Shown one piece after another: positions 55,782-64,000 of a DNA stretch of 64,000 nt. The stretch lies in the NCBI RefSeq assembly GCF_003013715.1, contig NC_072814.1, positions 496,001 to 560,000 of the forward strand, written 5' to 3'. Both the position numbers and the translations under genes were made by a program. The notes beneath the pieces were generated by a model that was not told the DNA's origin, did no database searches, and saw only the letters and a list, made by a program, of their open reading frames with translations. The stretch is from Candidozyma auris (Eukaryota > Ascomycota > Pichiomycetes > Serinales > Metschnikowiaceae). Every line of letters begins with the position of its first letter. The first letter of the stretch is position 1.

Positions 55782-57155
55782 ATGGTATTAACATCACCCA
55801 ACCGCGATAGGGTGAATTCGCGATCCAAAACATTTCTTATCTCCCCACATAATTTACTCATGGACGATTCGTATCTCTACACACCTCCCAATCCGTCGGT
55901 GGGAAAGCTGATTAGATGGATAGTCATCTTGCTTTTATTAAGAGTGAGAAATCCTTTGCGGCTCACGGCTTTTCTCTCCCTCAATCCTACCATCAGAAAC
56001 CTCATATCAAATTGGCTCAAGGAACACTCGAGACTCAAGGACCCAGAGACCGTGGATAGAAGAGCTCGCAAATTGGCCAACTTAGCGACAGTTGGGTTTT
56101 TGTTTCTGGCTGTTGTAAACAATGACCAGATCCCCAAGGACTACTGGCTGATCTACTTCTACTCTGCGTATTACGGTGACTTGAACCCTCCAAGCTCGCG
56201 AATAACAGTATATCCGACTTTATCTAAGGCTATAAAGTTCGACAAGATCAAGAAGAATTCTTGGGTACGTTATCTCTACGTTAGGAAACATTACATTATC
56301 TTCCCCCTCATTTTTGGTCAGCTATTATCGAACTATTTGACTCCCACAAGATACAAGCTTAACCATCGGTACTTATCCGCTTCGATTAAAAATTATATTT
56401 TTAACCCTATTTGGGTTAACTACCGCTTAGGTGTTAATTCACAGCAGGTGCATTGGGCTGGCCTATTGCAATCTTATATTAAGCACAACGTTGTTTTAGC
56501 TGGGGTATACGGAGCGCTTTTATTCAAAAAGCAACTCTTGGACCGCTACTATGAGGTCTCCAACAATATATTCGGCTATGATACCTCAATTAAAGAGATC
56601 GTCTACCGATACCTAGCCTTAGTGGGTCACAAGGCAAATGCCATGGCCAACTTCATTTACGGTCCAAATTTAATTTCCATGTTTCTTTTGTCTTTGACTG
56701 CTCCTCTACTCACGCGAGTGGGATTTGTTAGGAATGTTTATTTAAGCGATATCAAATCGTTTATCAAGAACTACATCAAAGCAATCGGCTTTATCGCTGC
56801 TTTTGCTACCATGTGCACCGAATCACAGCAACTAATACCCAGCTACGGCTTCCCTTGGGTATATGGAGATCCCAGAAGTGTTCGTTCAATATCCACTCAA
56901 TTCTATGACGGTCTCAACTCATATTTGGCTCGTTTGATCATCCTTTCTAAGTGGAGAATTCTCAAGGATAATCACAGATGGTTCTCCTTGATCAACATAG
57001 CCAACTGGGACCGTATTGAGTCCGTTGTGCTATGCTACGGTGTCTGGAACCTCATGAACCTCAATGACTATGTTCGCAAACACCCCTACCAAAGAGAGTG
57101 CCAACGCCTCGAGAACGACTCTCTCATACGTGCAGTTGATAGAATAATGAATTAA
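55782..57155 (+). CDS. Uncharacterised multi-pass membrane protein
   Basis: 457 residues from the ATG at 55782; an internal ATG at 55860 (MDDSYLYTPPNPSVGK) would give 431 residues and may be the real start. I do not recognise the family. Several hydrophobic stretches are visible (LIRWIVILLLLRV, VGFLFLAVV, YIIFPLIFGQLLSNYL, VVLAGVYGALLF, LISMFLLSLTAPLLTRVGF, AIGFIAAFATMC). The sequence is rich in Tyr, Asn and Lys and low in charge clusters. ACTESQ-like ATMCTESQQLIPSYG and YGPNLISMFLL look like conserved cores. No signal peptide or catalytic motif is evident. Tail to tail with CLC1. Confidence 0.75.
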   Translation: MVLTSPNRDRVNSRSKTFLISPHNLLMDDSYLYTPPNPSVGKLIRWIVILLLLRVRNPLRLTAFLSLNPTIRNLISNWLKEHSRLKDPETVDRRARKLANLATVGFLFLAVVNNDQIPKDYWLIYFYSAYYGDLNPPSSRITVYPTLSKAIKFDKIKKNSWVRYLYVRKHYIIFPLIFGQLLSNYLTPTRYKLNHRYLSASIKNYIFNPIWVNYRLGVNSQQVHWAGLLQSYIKHNVVLAGVYGALLFKKQLLDRYYEVSNNIFGYDTSIKEIVYRYLALVGHKANAMANFIYGPNLISMFLLSLTAPLLTRVGFVRNVYLSDIKSFIKNYIKAIGFIAAFATMCTESQQLIPSYGFPWVYGDPRSVRSISTQFYDGLNSYLARLIILSKWRILKDNHRWFSLINIANWDRIESVVLCYGVWNLMNLNDYVRKHPYQRECQRLENDSLIRAVDRIMN

Positions 57156-57247
57156 TCATATTGTTTTATGACGTTTGCTTTGTATAATTTTTTTTTTCTT
57201 GTATTAATCTAGTCAAATACTTTTGGCGTTACTGATGTCCAAGGTAC

Positions 57248-57904
57248 TCATTGAGCCGTATATCCACCGGCACCAGGAACATTCTCCTTACCCTTCAACT
57301 TGTTCAACAAGCCCTTGAATCTCGTCTTATCGCGACCCTCATCAGGGATCTCACCTACCTCTGTGACCAACTCATTCACACGATCCCACAAGGTACCTCT
57401 TGTCAAGAATTTGTCTCTCTTCTCCAAGAATTCTTCCTGCTCCTTCAAAACTTCCTTTGCGTGCTGTTCTCTCTTGTTGTTGTAATTGTCATAAAAATCA
57501 TCAATGCTCTGCTGCGCCTTTTGAATAATCTCCTCTTTTTTCTTGGAATTGGCTCTTTCCCTCTCTTCAATCTCAAGCTCACGTCTTTCCTTCCACGCTT
57601 TCAAAGGCTCTGACTCGCTCATGTCTCTCGTTGCACTTGGTGCAGAGTCGAAGCCTTCAAACTCGTCATCGTCATCATCAGCAGCTTGAGTTTCTTGAGG
57701 AGCGGCATCAACAGCGTCTTCAACCTCGGGGAATTGCTCTTTGAAATTGTTGATTTCGGCATCCCCGTCGCTTTCCTCAAGCACTTCTTTATCTTGATCT
57801 GTCTTGAATTCGTCACCCAAAAGCTCGCTCTCTCTGGACAAAAAGTCTCCACCAAGCTCTTGGTCGTTGGCCTCGACGTCTATTTCTGGATACTTATCAG
57901 CCAT
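57248..57904 (-). CDS. CLC1: Clathrin light chain Clc1
   Basis: 218 residues (S. cerevisiae 233). An acidic N-terminus (DFLSRESELLGDEF, then the EFEGFDSAP stretch) is followed by LKAWKERRELEIEERERANS, the start of the heavy-chain-binding helix. The coiled coil runs to about 175, and the C-terminal domain holds GTLWDRVNELVTEVGEIPDE and TRFKGLLNKLKGKENVPGA. It regulates clathrin coat assembly in endocytosis and trans-Golgi sorting. The ATG at 57904 is the first in frame. Confidence 0.96.
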   Translation of the reverse strand: MADKYPEIDVEANDQELGGDFLSRESELLGDEFKTDQDKEVLEESDGDAEINNFKEQFPEVEDAVDAAPQETQAADDDDDEFEGFDSAPSATRDMSESEPLKAWKERRELEIEERERANSKKKEEIIQKAQQSIDDFYDNYNNKREQHAKEVLKEQEEFLEKRDKFLTRGTLWDRVNELVTEVGEIPDEGRDKTRFKGLLNKLKGKENVPGAGGYTAQ

Positions 57905-58031
57905 TGTGAACTGTGTGTTTAACTATTTCACAACTGTGGTCTTTAATGTACTTATCTGTTCTATATGTTTGTTCCTCAGTTATGCCAGCGTGCAATAACC
58001 GAGCATACACCACCGAACCAGATGCACAACC

Positions 58032-58041
58032 GGGTGCAAAA
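58032..58041 (-). promoter_or_regulatory. TTTGCACCCG, one-mismatch copy of the motif upstream of CLC1
   Basis: Oriented to CLC1, 128 bp upstream of its ATG; nine of ten bases match the decamer. Confidence 0.35.
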
Positions 58042-58129
58042 AAGAGTGGACTCGAACAAAACCGAAACACATGCAATATAAAATGAGGCGGCATTTTAGA
58101 AAAGTTATGGTGAGAATGAATTCATGAAT

Positions 58130-60547
58130 TCAATGAAGACGATCGAGGCTTATAGTGTAGATTCTTGCCGAAGTATCCGAGCTGGCAACAGCTAGGAGAG
58201 CCTTCTTGTCAACAACTTTCTTGCTGAAGCTTAACTTGCACACTTTTGAAGCGGGCAAGAGCGACTTGTCAAAAGTCAACGCTTGAACAAATGTTGGATT
58301 TTTCAGGTTCAAATCGGCAGCATAGATGCAAATGGTTCCGCTTTCCTGGCCGGCGGCGACTAGTAAGCGGTTTCCCACTAGACTCAGTTGTAAACAGGCA
58401 ACTGAGGTCACCGGCTCTGTTGTCTTCGATGTGGTCAAAAGCTCTGCTCCATTATCATTGGCCTTCCAGAGCTTAATGCTCTTGTCACGAGAGGCAGTAA
58501 CAAAGAATGATCCATAATCGCATGTAGGTGCCCACGAACAGTCCCATACAATACGGGAATGGGCCTTCTCTTGAAACTTGACCAACTCGATCTCGGCTTT
58601 TTCCTCGTCAGAGACTCTCCAAAGTGAAAGTTGTCTATCACGAGACACTGCCACCAAGTATGTACCATCTTGTGAAAATTCCAAACTTGTGATCGTCAAA
58701 CTGTGACCGTCTAATGATTGTTCACTTAGCTTATAGTCAGCGTTGACATCAAACACTCTCACTACCGCGTGCTTGGCATTATTCGACCGACAAGCGGATG
58801 CAATAAGTCTGCCTGATGGTGAGGTGGCACAGCAAGAGATTTCATAACCATGTCCGTACAACTTCTCAATTTCGGGGAATAAAGTGTGTCTCTGTAAGTG
58901 ATCTTCCAAAGGAGGACCCTCAAGATCAGCAAGAGGGTCAGCTTTGCTTGAGTTACCCTCAGCTTGGTTCTCCTCATAATCCTCCTCTCTCTGTTGTGCC
59001 TCTCCGGCCTCCAATTGTTCATTGGCTGCCTTATTTGAAAGACCAAGTACTGGTAGTGCAGCTGCTTCCGGTAGAGACTCAAACTTACTCAGTTTAAGAG
59101 TCACGTCACAGAACTTATGTAATAAATCGCTTATGGATTGCGTCATCTCAAACACTCTCAAGACTTTTTCGTCTCCTCCGGAGACAAATTTGGTTTGACT
59201 AATATGATCAAGACAAATCATGTCATACCCATGAATTTGAGGTCTAGCAAATTCGTGCCACGTAACTTCTTGCTCACTCGCCTGTGATCTATGCTTCACC
59301 CATGGGGCATAGAGTCTCGTAGTCTGATCGAGTGAAGTTGCAAAAAGAAAAGACCCATCTCTGGACCACACGGCATCATTCACTTCTTTGATTGGGCCAG
59401 TGACGCCCAAAACAGAAGACCACACCTTGTTTTCCTCGTCAGTCAGCCTGTATGCCCTTATAGCACCAGTCTTACCATTGGCAAGTATAAGCTGCTCTGA
59501 AGCTTTCTCGTTATATATCCAAAGACATGACCAAAAACCTCCAGATGAGCCAGTTGCCGTAGAGGCTCCCTTGATGGACATCTCACCTAGTCTGCTCAGG
59601 CAAACCCAGATACCAGAGTCTTCATCCATTTCCCATATCATGAGAGCTGTATCAGCAGTCAGTGAAAGCAATTGTAGTTTCCTTTGAGAGCTTTGGGATG
59701 AGCAAGAAGGATGCCATTGCAAACCACTGACCCAGTCATCATGACCCATAATCAAGGCGTCAAAACTAAGGGCCGCTTTGTTCTCACCAATTCCAAACTT
59801 ATGCTGTTTATTGGTAAGCAAAACAAGCTTATTTTCGTCTTCGTCAGAGTTGTCTATGTTATCATTCAACTTGAGCCGCCAAAGACGAATGTACCTATCC
59901 TGGGCGCCTGAAGCAAGGAGGTAATCTTCTCCGTCCTTTGCAATAGCAAGAGCCTTGATCCAGTCCTCATGACCAGGCACTGACGCCTGTAATTTGGGCC
60001 CCTCTGTGGGCGTGAAGGTGTAGACGAATAATGATGTACCGGTGCCGCCAATTAAAAGGAGATATGCTGTGTCTATCTTCTGCAAACAAAGAGTCAAGGC
60101 AAAGAAGTTAAACTTAACCTTATATCTGTAAGCCAAAGAGATCCTAGTATCCTCGATTTTGTAAACAGTGACTTCACCTCGGGTGTTACCAGTGACAAAG
60201 TAGTGCTCATCAAAGACGCTGATGCAAGTTATGGAGACGTCTTCTTCAACCAACGTTTGTATAAGATTGTAGGTATCACCTGACTTCTTCCAGACATTGA
60301 TCTCTCCATCTTCACCAGCAGAAACAAGAAGATCCGTGCCAGGGATAAACCTCACACAGGTGACTTCTTTAGTGTGTTTCACCAATGTGCGATATACGCC
60401 TTTCTTATCGATGGAAAAAGGGTTCCACAAAGCCACAGTGGTGTAGGCGCCATAGGCCACCAAATTATCTTTGTAGTCAAATACATGGGCCTGACGATTA
60501 GCGCCTATGAAAATGCCAACCTCATCGACAGCGCCAGAAGCAGTCAT
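58130..60547 (-). CDS. ELP2: Elongator complex subunit Elp2 (WD40)
   Basis: 805 residues from the ATG at 60547 (MTASGAVDEVGIFIGANRQ); the frame extends upstream only to a TTG. S. cerevisiae Elp2 has 788 residues. Repeated WD units fill the protein, for example SAGEDGEINVWKK, ASGAQDRYIRLWRL, VSGGDEKVLRVF, AVSRDRQLSLWRV and TASRDKSIKLWK, consistent with two seven-bladed propellers. GHDDWVSGLQWHP and VTGPIKEVNDAVWSRDG are characteristic of Elp2. Elongator modifies wobble uridines in tRNAs. A TTTGCACCCA motif ends 43 bp from the ATG. Confidence 0.95.
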   Translation of the reverse strand: MTASGAVDEVGIFIGANRQAHVFDYKDNLVAYGAYTTVALWNPFSIDKKGVYRTLVKHTKEVTCVRFIPGTDLLVSAGEDGEINVWKKSGDTYNLIQTLVEEDVSITCISVFDEHYFVTGNTRGEVTVYKIEDTRISLAYRYKVKFNFFALTLCLQKIDTAYLLLIGGTGTSLFVYTFTPTEGPKLQASVPGHEDWIKALAIAKDGEDYLLASGAQDRYIRLWRLKLNDNIDNSDEDENKLVLLTNKQHKFGIGENKAALSFDALIMGHDDWVSGLQWHPSCSSQSSQRKLQLLSLTADTALMIWEMDEDSGIWVCLSRLGEMSIKGASTATGSSGGFWSCLWIYNEKASEQLILANGKTGAIRAYRLTDEENKVWSSVLGVTGPIKEVNDAVWSRDGSFLFATSLDQTTRLYAPWVKHRSQASEQEVTWHEFARPQIHGYDMICLDHISQTKFVSGGDEKVLRVFEMTQSISDLLHKFCDVTLKLSKFESLPEAAALPVLGLSNKAANEQLEAGEAQQREEDYEENQAEGNSSKADPLADLEGPPLEDHLQRHTLFPEIEKLYGHGYEISCCATSPSGRLIASACRSNNAKHAVVRVFDVNADYKLSEQSLDGHSLTITSLEFSQDGTYLVAVSRDRQLSLWRVSDEEKAEIELVKFQEKAHSRIVWDCSWAPTCDYGSFFVTASRDKSIKLWKANDNGAELLTTSKTTEPVTSVACLQLSLVGNRLLVAAGQESGTICIYAADLNLKNPTFVQALTFDKSLLPASKVCKLSFSKKVVDKKALLAVASSDTSARIYTISLDRLH

Positions 60548-61159
60548 GATACTGATGGAGATGAGCACTAAGAAACGAAAAGATCGCGATGGGTGCAAAA
60601 AGACTGCACTGAGTTAGGGTATAGGTATGCACTAACAAGCAGGTTTTAGAGTTGATAGTGCCCTTTTAGATGTTGTAGAAAGACTTGGGTAAGCCCAGCT
60701 TTCATACTTTTGCATGATTGACTTCCCCGGTGACTTAGATATAAATAAAGACTTGAGGTACTACATAGACATACATGGGTCAGCTAAATCTTTACGGAGC
60801 CACTAACCGACAGCTTGAACACATTGTGCTAACCCTCTACAAAGTTGGCCCTTATGAGGTATTCAATTTTTTTGGCTTGTCTACGATATTGACTGGCTCT
60901 ATGGGGGCAAGTACCAGTGATGAGCCCGTATACAGATTGTTTCTTCACATGACTAGATCGTGATGATTTAAGTGACGTAGGCTTTCTTTCGGCTTTCCTT
61001 ATTATGCAATATGTGATGCCGTAAGATATTTTTTTTTAATTTTTTTTTCTCTTCGAAATAGCTCTGTCTATACTGTTCTATTCTCCAGGTCCTCTTTTCG
61101 CAGCGACTACCACAAGCCATGCAGTATTGTCAATCAAATCCTACTACTACATTCTTTTC
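60548..61159. other. Divergent promoter region of ELP2 and SRB2
   Basis: 612 bp with a long T tract (about 61027-61049) and one 62-codon ATG frame at 60775-60963 whose product looks like no known protein. No RNA gene is evident. Confidence 0.45.
60590..60599 (-). promoter_or_regulatory. TTTGCACCCA motif upstream of ELP2
   Basis: An exact copy in the direction of ELP2, 43 bp upstream of its ATG. Confidence 0.4.
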
Positions 61160-61904
61160 ATGGTATCAGCGTATGTACTGATTGGAACTTCAACTCTCAA
61201 AATTCACTAACAGCAGTGTTCTTTTAGTTCATAGGGCCACGCCGGGCACAATCACTCAATTTCACGATTACCTACTGAATAGACTTCCCACACTCAAAGG
61301 CAATTGGGACTTCACATTCAAAATCTTCCGAAACAACACCTACTCTGTGGCGCCAGAGCTCGCAGAAACTCATGAAACAGCTCCGGAGTCACAATTCCTT
61401 TATACTTTTTCGCCGTCGTACCTCAATTATTCGTGTGTTACACTTATCAACAAAAAGACTGCCACTGTGTTTAGTCATGTTGTGCAAGAAGAACTAGGAT
61501 CAGCGCACAATGAGTTGGCAATTCCAAACGATCATCTACTCAGAGGAGCAACATCTGGACTCAATGACTCATTCGATTATTTAGTGTCCAAGAGAATGCA
61601 AAGTATGTGGACACCTCGCCAAACGATCAAGGGAGATGGAGGGCAAATTTACGAGCTAGAGAACGGAAATGTGCTTATACGAACGGCTAACGTGTCATTA
61701 CATGGTAACTTTCGTGGATTTCTTATCCAAATTGAACACAATGATGCAAAATCGGTTGAAGCGGATCCTAAGGTCATCATTGAAGACATCATGACCAAAT
61801 ACGATATTCCGACGGGAAACTTATGCTACAAAGTTTTGAATCCTAGTAAACTTGATGCATGTGGAGACTTGGCTCTCCAATATTCTGAAATATTAAACTT
61901 TTGA
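61160..61904 (+). CDS. SRB2: Mediator head subunit Med20 (Srb2), with one intron
   Basis: Spliced from an 11-nt first exon (61160-61170) and 61217-61904, 232 residues (S. cerevisiae Srb2 has 210). The main frame has no nearby ATG. Splicing gives MVSAVLLVHRATPGTITQF, which aligns with Srb2 (MGKSAVIFVERATPATLTEL). Further matches are SKRMQSMWTPRQTIKGDGGQ with Srb2 SKLSNIWMQRQLIKGDAGE, and FRGFLIQIEH with FKGLLIELQA. Med20 binds Med18 in the head module and contacts TBP/Pol II. Codon CTG at 61275-61277 lines up with Ser in Srb2 (DYL-CTG-N against DAL-S-N). Codirectional with HCA4, 91 bp apart. Confidence 0.9.
61171..61216 (+). other. SRB2: SRB2 intron (46 nt, phase 2) with tandem CAG acceptors
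   Basis: Donor GTATGT at 61171, branch CACTAAC at 61205-61211, acceptor CAG ending 61216. The preceding CAG (ending 61213) would also keep frame and add one Ser, but lies only 3 nt from the branch A, so the second is preferred. Confidence 0.88.
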
Positions 61905-61995
61905 TTCACGTCTCCTTATATGTGGGTGCACGGGTTTTCTTATGAAGAGTTTCGAGAGATGCTCATCTCGTAAATCAAAGTAAAATATAACTATC

Positions 61996-64000
61996 ATGGT
62001 GAAAGCTCAGAAAAAGAATAAAAAGCTTGATAGAAAAGCAAAGCGTCAATCAGAAGAGGAAGAGCTCGCTTCGTTGAAAAAAAGAATCGAAGAGTTCCAA
62101 TCAGAAGATATAAATGAGGCTTCTCAGTTTCAAGACTACCCCATATCTGAAGGTACTCTTCAAGGTCTTCGTGAGGCCAATTATGTTTCAATGACTGATA
62201 TTCAGAAAAAGACCATACCTCATGCTTTGAAGGGTGAAGATATTATCGGTACAGCCAAAACAGGGTCAGGAAAGACCTTAGCATTCTTGATTCCCGTCAT
62301 TGAATGTTTAATCCACAACAACGTGACGGAATATGACGGCCTAGCTGCGCTCATCGTGTCTCCTACTCGAGAATTGGCAATCCAAATCTTTGAGGTTCTT
62401 ACAAAGATTGGAAAGTATAATTCCTTTTCAGCTGGTTTGGTCACTGGCGGCAAAGACGTTCAGTTCGAAAAGGAAAGAATCGGAAGAATGAACATTCTTG
62501 TCGGCACTCCTGGCCGTATTGCACAACATTTTAATCAATCTGCTGGCATTGAAACCTCCAACTTACAGATTCTTGTCCTCGATGAGGCCGATAGGTGCTT
62601 GGACATGGGTTTCAGAAAACAGATTGACAGCATCCTAGGGCATTTGTCGCCCGATAGACAGACCCTCTTGTTCTCCGCTACCCAATCAGAAAGTGTCAAG
62701 GACCTTGCCAGATTGTCATTAACAAACCCTACCAAGATTGGTGTCTCGTCTGACAACACCGTCTCCGCTACACCCGATACGTTGGATCAATATTATATTC
62801 GCATAAATCTAGAAGATAAACTAGACGTTCTTTGGTCTTTTATAAAGACTCACCTTAAAAGCAAGATCCTTGTCTTCTTCTCGTCACTGAAGCAGGTTCA
62901 ATATGCTTACGAATCATTCCGTACATTACAGCCGGGTATTTCTTTGATGAGATTATATGGCCGCCACAAGCAAACTTCAAGACTAGAAACAACGGTTAAA
63001 TTTTCACACGCGCAGTATGCTTGTCTTTTTGCTACCGATATCGTGGCTAGAGGCTTAGATTTTCCTGCCATTGATTGGGTGGTCCAGGTAGACTGTCCTG
63101 AGGATGCTGCGACTTATGTTCACAGGGTTGGAAGATGTGCTCGCTTTGGTCGTCCAGGTAAGTCCCTTTTGATGCTTCTACCATCGGAAGAGGAGCCCAT
63201 GTTAAAAAGACTTAAGACCCACGATATCGATATCAAGAACATGAACATTAAAAAAAATAGCAAGAAGACAATCCGTCCACAGTTGCAATCACTCTGCTTC
63301 AAGGATCCGCAAATGAAGAATTTGGGTCAGCGTGCATTCATCTCTTATTACCGCTCTATTTATGTCCAGAAAGATAAAGAAATTTTTGATATCAATACTT
63401 TACCTGCCGAGAAGTTTGCTGAATCATTAGGGCTCCCAGGCGCTCCCAAGATCAAAATCAAAGGGGGGGAAGGGAACAAGGAGAAGAAAAATATGTCTAG
63501 GCAGCTCATGGAATTTGAGAAAGCCGACAACGATGGTGAAGTCAAGGATGAGAGGGGTAAGAAGACTACAAAAACCAAGTACGATAGAATGTTCGAGAGA
63601 CAAAACCAGACAGTTCTTTCCAAGGAATATCTAAGCATGACAGGAACAGGTTTACGAAAAGATAACGAGGATAGCGAGAGTGATGATGATTTCATGAAGG
63701 TGAAGAGAGCAGATCATGACATCAAGGACGGTGAGACCCCGGACTTGACGCTTCCAGTTTCCAAGAGAGCGGCAAAGAAGGCTCTTTCGAAGAAACTCTC
63801 GATCAAAGACAAAGGTAAGCCAACAAAGTTAGTGTTCGACGATGAGGGAGAAGCTCACCCAATTTATGAGTTGGAAGACGAAGAGGATTTCAAGAAGAAG
63901 GGTGACGCAAAAGATCAAAAACGTGAATTTGTCACAAAGGAAACTGACGCTATGAATGAAGCTGATGTCGAAGACAAAGCGCTTGCCAAAGCAAAGAGGC
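61996..64000 (+). CDS. HCA4: DEAD-box RNA helicase Hca4/Dbp4 (partial, C-terminus outside window)
   Basis: The frame is open from the ATG at 61996 to the right edge, 668 complete codons. It acts in early pre-rRNA processing, helping release U14 snoRNA. Core motifs: a Q-motif region ([16 protein letters not shown]), Walker A AKTGSGKT (about 85-92), [24 protein letters not shown] (about 196), SAT, and [19 protein letters not shown] with HRVGRCAR (about 375). Hca4-specific parts follow: [35 protein letters not shown], and [20 protein letters not shown] in a charged tail. About 100 residues are missing compared with S. cerevisiae. Confidence 0.96.
   Translation, partial: MVKAQKKNKKLDRKAKRQSEEEELASLKKRIEEFQSEDINEASQFQDYPISEGTLQGLREANYVSMTDIQKKTIPHALKGEDIIGTAKTGSGKTLAFLIPVIECLIHNNVTEYDGLAALIVSPTRELAIQIFEVLTKIGKYNSFSAGLVTGGKDVQFEKERIGRMNILVGTPGRIAQHFNQSAGIETSNLQILVLDEADRCLDMGFRKQIDSILGHLSPDRQTLLFSATQSESVKDLARLSLTNPTKIGVSSDNTVSATPDTLDQYYIRINLEDKLDVLWSFIKTHLKSKILVFFSSLKQVQYAYESFRTLQPGISLMRLYGRHKQTSRLETTVKFSHAQYACLFATDIVARGLDFPAIDWVVQVDCPEDAATYVHRVGRCARFGRPGKSLLMLLPSEEEPMLKRLKTHDIDIKNMNIKKNSKKTIRPQLQSLCFKDPQMKNLGQRAFISYYRSIYVQKDKEIFDINTLPAEKFAESLGLPGAPKIKIKGGEGNKEKKNMSRQLMEFEKADNDGEVKDERGKKTTKTKYDRMFERQNQTVLSKEYLSMTGTGLRKDNEDSESDDDFMKVKRADHDIKDGETPDLTLPVSKRAAKKALSKKLSIKDKGKPTKLVFDDEGEAHPIYELEDEEDFKKKGDAKDQKREFVTKETDAMNEADVEDKALAKAKR

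Noticed and set aside
60775..60963. 62-codon ATG frame between ELP2 and SRB2
   Set aside because: No recognisable protein features, in a promoter region; this length is expected by chance.

Overview
The window is nuclear DNA of a budding yeast (Saccharomycotina). Genes are dense and mostly intron-poor, the proteins match well-known yeast families, and four genes carry a short 5'-proximal intron with yeast-type signals (GTATGT or GTACGT donors and TACTAAC-like branch points). CUG is probably read as serine: three CTG codons lie where relatives have Ser, Thr/Ala or Asn (ARO3 12545-12547, NYV1 34903-34905, SRB2 61275-61277). This points to the CUG-Ser1 clade. Mixed base composition and very short branch-to-acceptor distances suggest, as inference only, the Clavispora/Candida auris/Metschnikowia side. 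I see no transposon, CRISPR array, rRNA or tRNA gene.

Left part (1-25 kb): FAB1 (PI3P 5-kinase, cut by the left edge before its kinase domain); a 1.6 kb gene-free stretch; VPS74; a membrane-anchored GH18 chitinase divergent from UBP14; ARO3 with a first exon hidden behind an intron; HNM1-type choline permease; a MATE transporter; a DFG5/DCW1 cell-wall mannosidase; a HAD-family protein; a Zn2Cys6 regulator; APM2; and a pterin-carbinolamine dehydratase-like protein.

Middle (25-48 kb): POM152, DHR1/ECM16, NYV1 (spliced), DPB4, SAS2, RAD5, RSC58 (spliced), an NRAMP metal transporter, a mitochondrial membrane protein resembling fungal Mmc1, and NFU1.

Right part (48-64 kb): a 2.8 kb gene-free region, partly GC-rich, with CACGTG sites upstream of the Na+/phosphate symporter PHO89; then CAP2, TDA11, an unrecognised multi-pass membrane protein, CLC1, ELP2, SRB2/MED20 (spliced) and HCA4/DBP4, cut by the right edge.

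This is a core housekeeping region rather than an accessory island. Themes are membrane traffic (FAB1, VPS74, APM2, NYV1, CLC1), chromatin and DNA repair (DPB4, SAS2, RAD5, RSC58), RNA and transcription (DHR1, HCA4, SRB2, ELP2), and transport. They are not an operon and share no single pathway. The less obvious content is the four hidden 5' exons, a recurrent gene-oriented upstream motif TTTGCACCCA, a Cbf1/Tbf1-like composite site in gene-free DNA, an inverted repeat reaching the start codon of the Mmc1-like gene, and a few unrecognised or divergent proteins. I found no clearly new multi-gene system.
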